From Frigoribacterium sp. PhB116 (lineage in GTDB: Bacteria; Actinomycetota; Actinomycetes; Actinomycetales; Microbacteriaceae), in the NCBI RefSeq assembly GCF_004364285.1, contig NZ_SOBE01000002.1, positions 496,001 through 560,000 on the forward strand: a stretch of 64,000 nucleotides of DNA. The letters are read 5' to 3'. The stretch's first letter is position 1; every line of letters starts with the position of its first letter. This document shows, piece by piece, positions 45,213 to 53,078 of the stretch. The translations under genes were made by a program, and so were the position numbers. The notes below the pieces were generated by a model that worked only from the letters and a program-made list of their open reading frames with translations, was not told where the DNA came from and ran no database searches.

Positions 45213-46343
45213 ATGACGACGAACCCCTCCTCCCGGCCGCCCGCGCACGGATGGACGGCACCTGGCGGCGAGCGGGTCGACGACGTGGATGCCGACGCGT
45301 GCGACCTCGACGAGTCGACGACCGCCGAGTGGCAGCCGGTCGCGGCGCACGTGGCTGGTGACCGGTACCTGCCTGCCGACTCGGCCGACGCCTCCACCGG
45401 CTCGATCGTCGTGGGGCTGAGGGTCTCGTGGTGGCCGATCGCCGCCTTCGTGCTGATCGCGTTCGGCCTCGCCTGGCTCGTCTGCCTGCCGCTCTGGCTC
45501 GGCGACGGCCTCGCCAGCCCGCTGCTGGGCGTCTGCGCGGTCGCGATGATGGCGACGCCCGCGATCGGGGCCCTGCTCGTCAGCCGGTTCGTCGACCGAC
45601 CGGCCTCCATCCCGGGGGCCCTCGGGCTGTGGCCACTGCGCCCTGTCGGACGACTGCTCGCGTACCTCGGCCTGGGGCTCGTCGTGCCCGTCGCGCTCGT
45701 GCTCGTCGCCCTGCCGATCGGTGCCGCACTCGGCTCCTACCCGGCCGACGTCACCGGGTTCTCGGCGTTCCGAGAGCTGACCGAGCAGCAGGTGGCCCAG
45801 GCGACCGCGGGCCTCGGCGATCCGGGGCCGCTGCCGCCGATCGGCCTGCTCGTCGCCCTGCAGCTCGTGTCGATCCCGATCGGCGCGTTCGTCAACACCG
45901 TGCCCGCGCTGGGGGAGGAGCTCGGCTGGCGGGGCTTCCTGCTGCCGCGCCTCCTGCCCCTCGGCACCGCGCCTGCCGTCCTGCTCAGCGGCGTCGCGTG
46001 GGGGCTCTGGCACACGCCGTTGATCCTGCTCGGGTACAACTACGGAGTCCAGACGCCGGGGTGGCTCGGCGTGCTGATGATGACCGGGACGTGCGTGGTG
46101 GTCGGGGCCGTCTTCGCCTGGCTGCGGCTGCGGTCGGCCAGCGTCTGGCCGGCCGCCCTGGCGCACGGCGCGTTCAACGCCGCAGCCGGGTCGTCCCTGC
46201 TCTTCGCCGCGGCGGGCGAGCGGATCGACCTCGTGCAGGGCACGATCCTCGGCTGGTCGGGCTGGATCGTCCCCGTGCTGCTCGTCGCGGTGCTCGCCGC
46301 CACGGGCCGGTTCCGTCGACCGGGCGCCTCCCGCCGCCGCTGA
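45213..46343 (+). CDS. CPBP-family intramembrane metalloprotease
   Basis: The 376-residue membrane protein has about eight TM helices and the three CPBP/Abi motifs: LGEELGWRGFLLPRLLP (EExxxR), GVAWGLWHTPLIL (tryptophan-rich with the catalytic His) and LAHGAFNAAAG (HxxxN). Such proteins are prenyl-protease-like glutamic intramembrane proteases; the substrate is unknown. The N-terminal 75 residues are hydrophilic and disordered-looking. ATG 45213 has SD GGAG; ATG 45165 is an in-frame alternative. A long hairpin follows the stop. Confidence 0.9.
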   Translation: MTTNPSSRPPAHGWTAPGGERVDDVDADACDLDESTTAEWQPVAAHVAGDRYLPADSADASTGSIVVGLRVSWWPIAAFVLIAFGLAWLVCLPLWLGDGLASPLLGVCAVAMMATPAIGALLVSRFVDRPASIPGALGLWPLRPVGRLLAYLGLGLVVPVALVLVALPIGAALGSYPADVTGFSAFRELTEQQVAQATAGLGDPGPLPPIGLLVALQLVSIPIGAFVNTVPALGEELGWRGFLLPRLLPLGTAPAVLLSGVAWGLWHTPLILLGYNYGVQTPGWLGVLMMTGTCVVVGAVFAWLRLRSASVWPAALAHGAFNAAAGSSLLFAAAGERIDLVQGTILGWSGWIVPVLLVAVLAATGRFRRPGASRRR

Positions 46344-46365
46344 CGACACGTCGTGCGAAGACGAA

Positions 46366-46425
46366 ACACCCCCGAGCCAGCACTACACCCCCAGTTCTGC
46401 GGGTGTAGTGCTGGTTCGGGGGTGT
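46366..46425. repeat. Long inverted repeat between convergent genes
   Basis: The 25-base arm 46366-46390 (ACACCCCCGAGCCAGCACTA then CACCC) is complementary to 46401-46425 except for one G-T pair, around a 10-base loop. It separates the convergent CPBP and beta-galactosidase genes and can end both transcripts. Its C5/G5 tract and length resemble the hairpins at 48-109 and 63848-63909. Confidence 0.88.
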
Positions 46426-46455
46426 AGCTCGGCAGGACGGGCCCCGCGAGCGGGG

Positions 46456-48339
46456 CTACTGCTCGGTGTGCCCGAGGTCGGGGTCGGCCACGAACGACAC
46501 GACCGGGGCCGCCGCGGCACCCGTCTCGAAGACCACGAGGTCGTTCTCGCCCGCGCGCAGCTGCTCACCGGGCACGTAGAGCGTGTGCTGTGGCCCGCGC
46601 GTCCAGTACCGGCCGAGCGCGAAGCCGTTGACGAACGCGACGCCCTTGCCCCACGACCGTGTGTCGAGGAACAGGTCAGCGGGCTCGTCGAGCGTCACCG
46701 TCGCGTGCGCGAACACCGGGCCGTCGAGCGTCGTCACGGCGGAGTCCGACGCCGACCCCGAGGAGGCGCCGGCCGCGCCGCCCGACTGGGTCGCGCCGCC
46801 CGACTGGGCCGCGCCGCCCGACTGGGTCGCGCCGCCCGACTGGGTCGCGTCGCCGGACAGGGTCGCGACGACCGCCCCCAGGTCGAGCGGCGTGCTGCGC
46901 CAGCCGGTCAGCGCGGCGCCGTCCAGCAGCGCCGGCCCGACGAGGCCCTTCGCCTCGCCGATGCGGACGCCGTAGTTGACGCGTCCCTGGTCCTCGACCA
47001 GCACCTCCAGCACGCGGCCCGGCGGCACCGTGATCGCGCGCTCGTGCTGGTCGCGCTGGAGGACGCCCACCCGGCGACCGTCGACGGAGACGACGGCGCG
47101 GTCGCGCACACCCGCGAACGACAGCACCCGGGGCTCGTCGCCGGCCGGCAGGTCGACACGGTGCAGGGCGAAGCCGCGGTAGCTGCCGAGCGCGTCCATG
47201 GTGGGAACGTCCTCGGTCGCGGTCCAGCCCGAGGCTCCGACGCCGAGGTCTCCGCCGACGGCCGGTCGCGTGCCGAGGTCCCCGACCACGTCGACCAGCC
47301 GCACGCTCCGGTCGAACGTCGTCGACAGCACGGGCGACGGCGACCGCCGCGCGGGCAACTCGTCGGGCACCGGCAGATGCCGCGCGATGACCTCGCGGAA
47401 CGCGAAGAACTTGTCGGTCGGCCAGCCGGCCTCGTCGAGGGGAGCGTCGTAGTCGTACGAGGTCACGTGCGACTGGTACGTGCCCTTGTGGTTGGCGCCG
47501 TTCGTGAAGCCGAAGTTCGTGCCGCCGTGGAACATGTAGATGTTGACCGACGCGCCCGCCGTCAGCAGCGCGTCCAGCTCGCGCGCCGCCTCCTCGACCG
47601 GGGTCGTGTGGTGGTGCTCGCCCCAGTGGTCGAACCAGCCGTCCCAGAACTCCGAGCACATCAGGGGCCCCGTCGGCTGGTGACGGCGCAGGGTGGCGAG
47701 CCTCTCCTCCGCGCGCGACCCGAAGCTCCCGGTCTTGTGCAGCTCGGGCAGGCTGCCCGCCGCGAGCATCTCGTCGGTGGGCTGGTCGACCGTCGTCAGG
47801 GGCACCACCACGCCGGAGGCGCGGGTGAGGTCGACGAGGTGCCGCAGGTACCCGGAGTCGTCGCCGTACGCGCCGTACTCGTTCTCGATCTGGACGAGCA
47901 CGACGGGCCCGCCGTGGTCGATCTGCCGGGGCACGACGACCTCGTAGACGCGCTCGAGGAACTCGTCGACGGCAGCGAGGTAGAGCGGCTCGCTGCGGCG
48001 GACGCCGACGGCCGGGTCGTCGAAGAGCCAGCCGGGCAGGCCGCCGCCGTCCCACTCGGCGCAGATGTAGGGGCCAGGGCGCACGATCGCGTGCATGCCC
48101 TCGGCGGCGACGAGGTCGAGGAACCGGCCGAGGTCGAGGCCGGCGCTCGTGTCGAAGTCGCCGCGGCGCGGGGAGTGCGCGTTCCAGGCGACGTACGTCT
48201 CGATGGTGTTGAGGCCCATCAGCCTGGCCTTGTGGATCCGGTCGGCCCACTGGTCGGGGTGCACCCGGAAGTAGTGCAGGGCGCCGGCGACGACACGGTG
48301 GGGGGCGCCGTCGAGCTCGAAGTGGTCGGGGCCGATCAC
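46456..48339 (-). CDS. Beta-galactosidase, GH35
   Basis: The enzyme (627 residues from GTG 48339) removes terminal beta-galactose from galactosides. GH35 features: FRVHPDQWADRIHKARLMGL, IRPGPYICAEWDGGGLPGWL, acid/base Glu in VLVQIENEYGAYG and nucleophile Glu in LMCSEFWDGWFDHWGE. C-terminal beta-sandwich domains contain an 18-bp minisatellite encoding (TQSGGA)n. No signal peptide is seen, so it is cytoplasmic. GTG 48339 has no SD. Thirteen residues upstream in frame an AUC codon (48375-48373) sits five bases behind a perfect SD (GGAGGA) and would give MSSSTAPTSTRFVIG. It follows the sugar-uptake genes in one cluster. Confidence 0.94.
   Translation of the reverse strand: MIGPDHFELDGAPHRVVAGALHYFRVHPDQWADRIHKARLMGLNTIETYVAWNAHSPRRGDFDTSAGLDLGRFLDLVAAEGMHAIVRPGPYICAEWDGGGLPGWLFDDPAVGVRRSEPLYLAAVDEFLERVYEVVVPRQIDHGGPVVLVQIENEYGAYGDDSGYLRHLVDLTRASGVVVPLTTVDQPTDEMLAAGSLPELHKTGSFGSRAEERLATLRRHQPTGPLMCSEFWDGWFDHWGEHHHTTPVEEAARELDALLTAGASVNIYMFHGGTNFGFTNGANHKGTYQSHVTSYDYDAPLDEAGWPTDKFFAFREVIARHLPVPDELPARRSPSPVLSTTFDRSVRLVDVVGDLGTRPAVGGDLGVGASGWTATEDVPTMDALGSYRGFALHRVDLPAGDEPRVLSFAGVRDRAVVSVDGRRVGVLQRDQHERAITVPPGRVLEVLVEDQGRVNYGVRIGEAKGLVGPALLDGAALTGWRSTPLDLGAVVATLSGDATQSGGATQSGGAAQSGGATQSGGAAGASSGSASDSAVTTLDGPVFAHATVTLDEPADLFLDTRSWGKGVAFVNGFALGRYWTRGPQHTLYVPGEQLRAGENDLVVFETGAAAAPVVSFVADPDLGHTEQ
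46775..46864. repeat. 18-bp minisatellite in beta-galactosidase gene
   Basis: Five consecutive 18-base units (GCGCCGCCCGACTGGGTC type; the second has GGCC, the fifth is degenerate) encode repeated Thr/Ala-Gln-Ser-Gly-Gly-Ala in a surface linker. The multiple-of-three unit preserves frame. Confidence 0.9.
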
Positions 48340-48467
48340 GAAACGGGTGCTCGTGGGGGCGGTGCTGCTGCTGATGGTGTTCCTCCGGTGGGGCGAGGGG
48401 ACGTAGCGACGGGGAGGCGCGACGTGCGTCGCGCCTCCCCGCTGCGGTGGTCAGGCGGTGCTGCGGT

Positions 48468-48515
48468 GGTGCTGGTGCTGGTGCTGGTGCTGGTGCTGGT
48501 GCTGGTGCTGGTGCT
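48468..48515. repeat. Intergenic hexanucleotide repeat (GGTGCT)8
   Basis: Eight exact GGTGCT units followed by a partial, permuted extension to 48530 lie between the binding-protein stop and the beta-galactosidase start. On the transcribed strand it reads AGCACC, in the 5' leader of the beta-galactosidase part of the message. Confidence 0.95.
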
Positions 48516-48550
48516 GCTGGTGGTGCTGGTCGTGCGTGTGCTGCGAGGCC

Positions 48551-49906
48551 CTACTTGGTCTCGACCGTGAAGCCCTGCTGCTCACCGTACGAGGCGGTGG
48601 CCTTCGCCCACTCCTCGAGCACCGGGTCGAGCGAGGTGCCGTTGGTGTAGGCCGACGACGCGCTGTCGCTGAAGATGCTGTTCGCGTAGACCTGGAAGGG
48701 CAGGTACTGCCAGTCGGGCAGCACGTCCTGCGCGGCCTGGCCGAGCACCTCGTTGATCTTCTGGCCGCCGAAGTACTCGGGTGCCTCGGAGAGGAACTCG
48801 GGGTCGGTGAGGTCGGCCGTGGTGGACGGGAAGCCGCCGGCGTCGAACGAGATCTGGCGCCCCTCTTCCTCGGCGGTGGCGAACTTGGCGAACTCGGCGG
48901 CGACGAGCTTGTTCTGCGACTGCTCCATCACGGCGATCGACGATCCGCCGTTCTCGGCGGTCGCGGTGTCGCCCTCCTCGTACTGGGGCATCGGGGCGAC
49001 GCGCCACTGGCCGGAGCCGTCGGCGGCCTGGGCCTCGAGGTTGCCGGGCATCCAGGCGCCGGTGAGCATCGTCGCGATCGAGCCGTCGCCGAGGGCGCGG
49101 AACCACTCGTCGGTCCAGCCGGGGGTCTGTGCGAGCGAGCCGTTCTCGACGAGGGTGTTCCAGGTCGAGGTCCACTTCTTGGCGCCCTCGTCCTGCAGGT
49201 CGATCGAGACGGTGTCGCCGTCGACCGAGTAGGGGTGCCCGCCGGCCTGCCAGATCATGCTGGTCGTGAAGCCCGCGTCGCCGGTGTCGCCCGCGATGAA
49301 CTGGTTCGGGTCGGCGGCGTGCATGGTCTCGGCCGCGGCGACGTACTCGTCCCACGTCGTGGGGACGGCGATGCCGTACTTGTCGAAGACGTCCTGGCGG
49401 TAGAACATCGCCATGGGGCCGGAGTCCTGGGGCAGGGCGTAGACGGCGTCGCCGTCGGTGACGGAGTTCCACGTCGAGGCGGTGAAGTCGTCCTCGAGGT
49501 CGCCGTAGCCGTAGCCGCTCAGGTCGGCGAGCGAGTCGCCGAGCGAGAACTGGGGGACGGCGAAGTACTCGACCTGGGCGACGTCGGGGGCGCCCTTGCC
49601 GGCCTTGATCGCGTTCTGCAGCTTCGTGTACTGGTCGGCGCCGGTGCCGACGTTCTGCACGTCGACGGTGATGTCGGGGTGCGCCTTCTCGAAGGCCTCG
49701 GCGATGGGCTCGACGGCGGGGGCCCAGGCCCACACCGTGATCGAGGACTTCTCCTCGAGAGCCGCGGCGAGCTCGTCGCTGGTCGCGGTGTCGGCGCTGG
49801 CGCCGCCTCCGGAGCCGGAGGAGCAGGCGGCCAGCGAGCCGGCCAGGGCGATGCCGAGACCGAGAGCGACGACGCGCTTCGCGGTGCGGGGGAGGTTACG
49901 GGACAT
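48551..49906 (-). CDS. ABC sugar-binding lipoprotein (galactoside module)
   Basis: The 451-residue solute-binding protein has a lipoprotein signal (RVVALGLGIALAGSLAACSS; lipobox LAAC, Cys about 28). The mature part is a family-1 (MalE-like) fold with ITVWAWAPAVEPIAEAFEKA, VYALPQDSGPMAMFYRQDVF and ATMLTGAWMPGNL. The neighbouring beta-galactosidase suggests galacto-oligosaccharide uptake. It is downstream of the two permease genes and upstream of the enzyme gene, an order less usual than binding protein first. ATG 49906 has an SD GGCACC-type weak site only. Confidence 0.93.
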   Translation of the reverse strand: MSRNLPRTAKRVVALGLGIALAGSLAACSSGSGGGASADTATSDELAAALEEKSSITVWAWAPAVEPIAEAFEKAHPDITVDVQNVGTGADQYTKLQNAIKAGKGAPDVAQVEYFAVPQFSLGDSLADLSGYGYGDLEDDFTASTWNSVTDGDAVYALPQDSGPMAMFYRQDVFDKYGIAVPTTWDEYVAAAETMHAADPNQFIAGDTGDAGFTTSMIWQAGGHPYSVDGDTVSIDLQDEGAKKWTSTWNTLVENGSLAQTPGWTDEWFRALGDGSIATMLTGAWMPGNLEAQAADGSGQWRVAPMPQYEEGDTATAENGGSSIAVMEQSQNKLVAAEFAKFATAEEEGRQISFDAGGFPSTTADLTDPEFLSEAPEYFGGQKINEVLGQAAQDVLPDWQYLPFQVYANSIFSDSASSAYTNGTSLDPVLEEWAKATASYGEQQGFTVETK

Positions 49907-49950
49907 GGGTGGTGCCTTTCACTTCATCGTGGAGGTGGGACGGGGGCGTG

Positions 49951-49984
49951 GCTGTGGTGCGGGAGGGGCTGTGGTGCGGGAGGG
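49951..49984. repeat. 17-bp tandem duplication
   Basis: GCTGTGGTGCGGGAGGG occurs at 49951-49967 and again at 49968-49984 in the short gap between the second permease gene and the binding-protein gene. It lies in the leader of the binding-protein message. Confidence 0.85.
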
Positions 49985-50019
49985 GACGAGGAGGGGCGGG
50001 CCGGCAGTGCCGACGCGCG

Positions 50020-50967
50020 TCAGGCCTTGACGCCGCCGGCCGAGAGGCCGGACTGCCAGTAGCGCTGGAGGAAGAGGAACGCCACGACGATCGGGATGAT
50101 CGCGAGGAACGATCCCGTGATGACGAGGTTGTAGATCGGATCGCCGCCGACGGTCGTCGACTGCGCGTTCCACTGGTTCAGGCCGACCGTCAGGGGGTAC
50201 CAGCGCGAGTCGCTCAGCATGATCAGCGGCAGGAAGTAGTTGTTCCAGGTCGCGACGATCGAGAAGAGCAGCACGGTGATGAGGCCGGGGCTGAGGAGGC
50301 GGAGGCTGATGGTGAAGAACGTGCGGACCTCGCTCGAGCCGTCCATGCGCGCGGCCTCGAGGATCTCGGTCGGCACGGAGTCGACGGCGTAGGTCCAGAT
50401 CAGGTAGAGGCCGAAGGGGCTGATCAGCGAGGGCAGGATGATCGCCCACGGGGTGTTGGTCAGGCCCATCTGGCTGAACATCAGGAAGGTCGGGACGGCG
50501 AGGGCGGTGCCGGGGATGGCGACCGCGCCCAGCACGACCGCGAAGACGGCCTTCTTGCCCGGGAAGTCGAACTTGGCCAGGCCGTAGCCGGCCAGCGTGG
50601 CCAGCAGGGTCGCGCCTCCTGCGCCCACCACCACGTAGAGCAGGGTGTTGCCGAGCCAGCGGACGAACTCGCCGTCGCCGTAGGTGAAGACGCCCTCGAT
50701 GTTGTCGACCAGCGCGAAGTCGCCGCTGAACCAGAGGCCGAACGAGCTGAACAGCGCCTCCTGCGTCTTGGTCGAGTTGACGAGCAGCCAGAAGAGCGGC
50801 AGCACCGAGTAGACGAGCAGCAGGGCCATCACGACGGTGAGCAGCACGCTGCGCTTGTCGCGGGGGGCGCCGGCGCGGCGCTTCCTGGAGGTGGCTGCAC
50901 GGCTCGGCGTGACGGTGGGCGTCCCTGCGTCGGGCGCGGCGATCGGGGTTCCGGTGAGGGTCGACAT
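50020..50967 (-). CDS. ABC sugar permease, MalG type (galactoside module)
   Basis: The 315-residue inner-membrane permease has six TM helices and the EAA loop EILEAARMDGSSEVRTFFTI (EAA---G near residue 210) that contacts the ATPase. A 40-residue disordered basic N-terminus precedes TM1 (SVLLTVVMALLLVYSVLPLF). ATG 50967 overlaps the TGA of the upstream permease gene (ATGA). No ATP-binding gene is nearby, so a shared MsiK-type ATPase is likely. Confidence 0.94.
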   Translation of the reverse strand: MSTLTGTPIAAPDAGTPTVTPSRAATSRKRRAGAPRDKRSVLLTVVMALLLVYSVLPLFWLLVNSTKTQEALFSSFGLWFSGDFALVDNIEGVFTYGDGEFVRWLGNTLLYVVVGAGGATLLATLAGYGLAKFDFPGKKAVFAVVLGAVAIPGTALAVPTFLMFSQMGLTNTPWAIILPSLISPFGLYLIWTYAVDSVPTEILEAARMDGSSEVRTFFTISLRLLSPGLITVLLFSIVATWNNYFLPLIMLSDSRWYPLTVGLNQWNAQSTTVGGDPIYNLVITGSFLAIIPIVVAFLFLQRYWQSGLSAGGVKA

Positions 50968-51923
50968 CAGTGGTCCTTCCGGGTGCCGACGAGCTGGACC
51001 ACGTAGGCGACGACCATCGTCAGGACGCCCATGATGATCGCGATGGCGGCGGAGTAGTTGAACTGCTGGCCCGCGAACGACAGGTTGTAGGCGTACATGT
51101 TCGGGGTGAAGAAGGTGCTGATCGCGTTGGGCGCCAGCGTCTGCAGGATGTTCGGTTCGTTGAAGAGCTGGAAGCTGCCGATGATCGAGAAGATGATGCC
51201 GATGACGATCGCTCCGCGGATGGCGGGCAGCTTGATGTTCCGCACGATGCGGAACGGGCCGGCGCCGTCGAGCTCGGCGGCCTCGTACAGGTCGGGCGAG
51301 ATGACGCGCAGGGCGGCGTAGAACAGCAGCATGTTGTAGCCGACGAACTCCCACGTGACGATGTTGCCGATCGACGCGAGCACCCAGCTCTGCGAGAGCA
51401 GGTCGGGGAGGTCCCATCCCGTGGCGTCCTCGAGGTTGCCGACGAGGCCGAAGCGGTTGCCGTAGATGAAGCCCCACATCAGGGCCGCGACGACCGCGGG
51501 CACGGCGTAGGGCAGGAAGATCGAGATGCGGAAGAACGCCGTGAAGTGCAGCCGGGCCGAGTCGAGGGCGAGGGCGGCGGCCAGGGCGACGACCAGCATG
51601 ATCGGCACCTGCACCACGAGGAACAGCGCGACGCGGCCGAGCGCGTCCCAGAAGTTCGGGTCGGTGAGCGCGCGGACGTAGTTGTCGGCGCCGACGAACG
51701 AGTTGCCGCCGATCATCTGCTCCTGGAACAGGCTCAGGTAGATCGCGTAGACCACGGGGGCCACGAGCACGAGTGCGAAGACGACGAGGAACGGGAGCAC
51801 GAAGCCCCAGCCTGTCCAGCGTCGCTTGTCTCGACGGATCTGCGAGCTGCTGCGGGGCGACGGTGCGGTCGCCTCCGAGCGGGTCGCGGGTGTCGACGTC
51901 GTCGTCATGTCCATCCACTTCAT
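50967..51923 (-). CDS. ABC sugar permease, MalF type (galactoside module)
   Basis: The 318-residue permease has six TM helices, starting GWGFVLPFLVVFALVLVAPV, and the EAA loop DLYEAAELDGAGPFRIVRNI. It pairs with the MalG-type permease. The start is uncertain: ATG 51923, 51914 and 51908 are all in frame and none has a strong SD; 51908 (MTTTSTPATR) gives the most typical N-terminus. It is the first gene of the module, divergent from the LacI regulator across a perfect operator. Confidence 0.93.
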   Translation of the reverse strand: MKWMDMTTTSTPATRSEATAPSPRSSSQIRRDKRRWTGWGFVLPFLVVFALVLVAPVVYAIYLSLFQEQMIGGNSFVGADNYVRALTDPNFWDALGRVALFLVVQVPIMLVVALAAALALDSARLHFTAFFRISIFLPYAVPAVVAALMWGFIYGNRFGLVGNLEDATGWDLPDLLSQSWVLASIGNIVTWEFVGYNMLLFYAALRVISPDLYEAAELDGAGPFRIVRNIKLPAIRGAIVIGIIFSIIGSFQLFNEPNILQTLAPNAISTFFTPNMYAYNLSFAGQQFNYSAAIAIIMGVLTMVVAYVVQLVGTRKDH

Positions 51924-51963
51924 CGGGGTGAGGAGCCGTGAACACGCTGCCCGTGAGGGTGTG

Positions 51964-51977
51964 TGTTTACGTAAACA
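51964..51977. promoter_or_regulatory. LacI-type operator in divergent promoter region
   Basis: TGTTTACGTAAACA is a perfect 14-base palindrome with a central CG, the hallmark of LacI/CcpA-family operators. It lies between the permease gene (start 51923 or 51908, minus) and the LacI gene (start 51984, plus) and overlaps the probable -10 of the regulator, so it can control both. Confidence 0.85.
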
Positions 51978-51983
51978 TCTGGG

Positions 51984-53048
51984 ATGCTCGCAACCATGAC
52001 ACCTCCGCCGTCCGAAATCAAGTCGGCATCTCGACGCGCCCCGCGGACCCGTACGGTGTCGATGGCCGACGTCGCCGCACGCGCCGGCGTCTCGTCGCAG
52101 ACCGTCTCGCGCGTCTCGAACGGCGCGCAGAACGTCGAGGACGGCACCCGCCAGAAGGTGCTCGACGCGATGGCCGCGCTCGACTACCGGCCGAACAGCG
52201 CGGCCAGGGCGCTGAAGACGGGTCGTTTCCGCAGCGTCGGCGTGATCATGTTCACGCTGTCGACCCTCGGGAACATGCGCACCCTCGATGCGATCGTGAC
52301 CGCCGCCTCCGGCGCCGGCTACACGATCACGCTGATGCCCGTCGCCCAGCCCACCGAGGGCGAGGTGGCCGGCGCCTTCAGTCGCCTGCAGGAGGAGGCG
52401 GTCGACGGAGTCGTCATCATCATCGAGGCGCACATGCTCGACCGGGCCGACGTGATCATCCCGAGCGGGCTGCCCGTCGTGATCATCGACTCGGACGCGG
52501 GCGACCCCTTCGTCGTGGTCGACACCGACCAGGAGCAGGGCACCCGCCTCGCGACCCAGCACCTGATCGACCTCGGGCACACGCGCATCGTGCACATCGC
52601 CGGCCCCGACACGTCGTACTCGGCGACCCGGCGCTCGGCGTCGTGGCACGCGACGATGCGCGACGCGGGCCTCGAGCCGGAGGCGCCGCTCAAGGGGGAC
52701 TGGACGACCGCCTCCGGCCACCGCCTCGGCCACGCGATCGCCAGCCGCGACGACGTGACGGCCGTCGTCGCCGCGAACGACCAGATGGCGCTCGGCGTCA
52801 TGCACGCCCTGCACGAGCGCGGACGGTCCATCCCGGGCGAGATCAGCGTGGTGGGCTTCGACGACACCGACGAGTCGGGCTCGTTCTGGCCGCCGCTGAC
52901 CACCGTGCACCAGGACTTCGGCGAGATCGGCGCCCGCTCGATGCGGGTGCTGCTCGAGCTGCTCGAGGGGCGGCCGGCGTCGGGCGACCGCATCGTGCCG
53001 ACGCGGCTCGTGGTGCGCGAGAGCGCCGGGCCGGCGCCGGCTGGCTGA
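51984..53048 (+). CDS. LacI-family transcriptional regulator of galactoside module
   Basis: The 354-residue repressor has an N-terminal LacI HTH and hinge helix (SMADVAARAGVSSQTVSRVS, about 27-46, then LDYRPNSAARALKTGR). The periplasmic-binding-protein-like core shows VGVIMFTLSTLGNMRTLDAI and VVAANDQMALGVMHALHERG, and the end is RLVVRESAGPAPAG. ATG 51984 follows the palindromic operator by six bases; a second ATG at 51996 is possible. Divergent orientation to the permease genes supports local repression relieved by a galactoside. Confidence 0.94.
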   Translation: MLATMTPPPSEIKSASRRAPRTRTVSMADVAARAGVSSQTVSRVSNGAQNVEDGTRQKVLDAMAALDYRPNSAARALKTGRFRSVGVIMFTLSTLGNMRTLDAIVTAASGAGYTITLMPVAQPTEGEVAGAFSRLQEEAVDGVVIIIEAHMLDRADVIIPSGLPVVIIDSDAGDPFVVVDTDQEQGTRLATQHLIDLGHTRIVHIAGPDTSYSATRRSASWHATMRDAGLEPEAPLKGDWTTASGHRLGHAIASRDDVTAVVAANDQMALGVMHALHERGRSIPGEISVVGFDDTDESGSFWPPLTTVHQDFGEIGARSMRVLLELLEGRPASGDRIVPTRLVVRESAGPAPAG

Positions 53049-53078
53049 GCCCCGGGCCGTGAGCGCAGGAGGCGCGGG

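Noticed and set aside
51961-51983. Palindrome TGTTTACGTAAACA as a terminator
   Set aside because: It is short, loopless and lies in a divergent promoter region, so an operator is the better reading.
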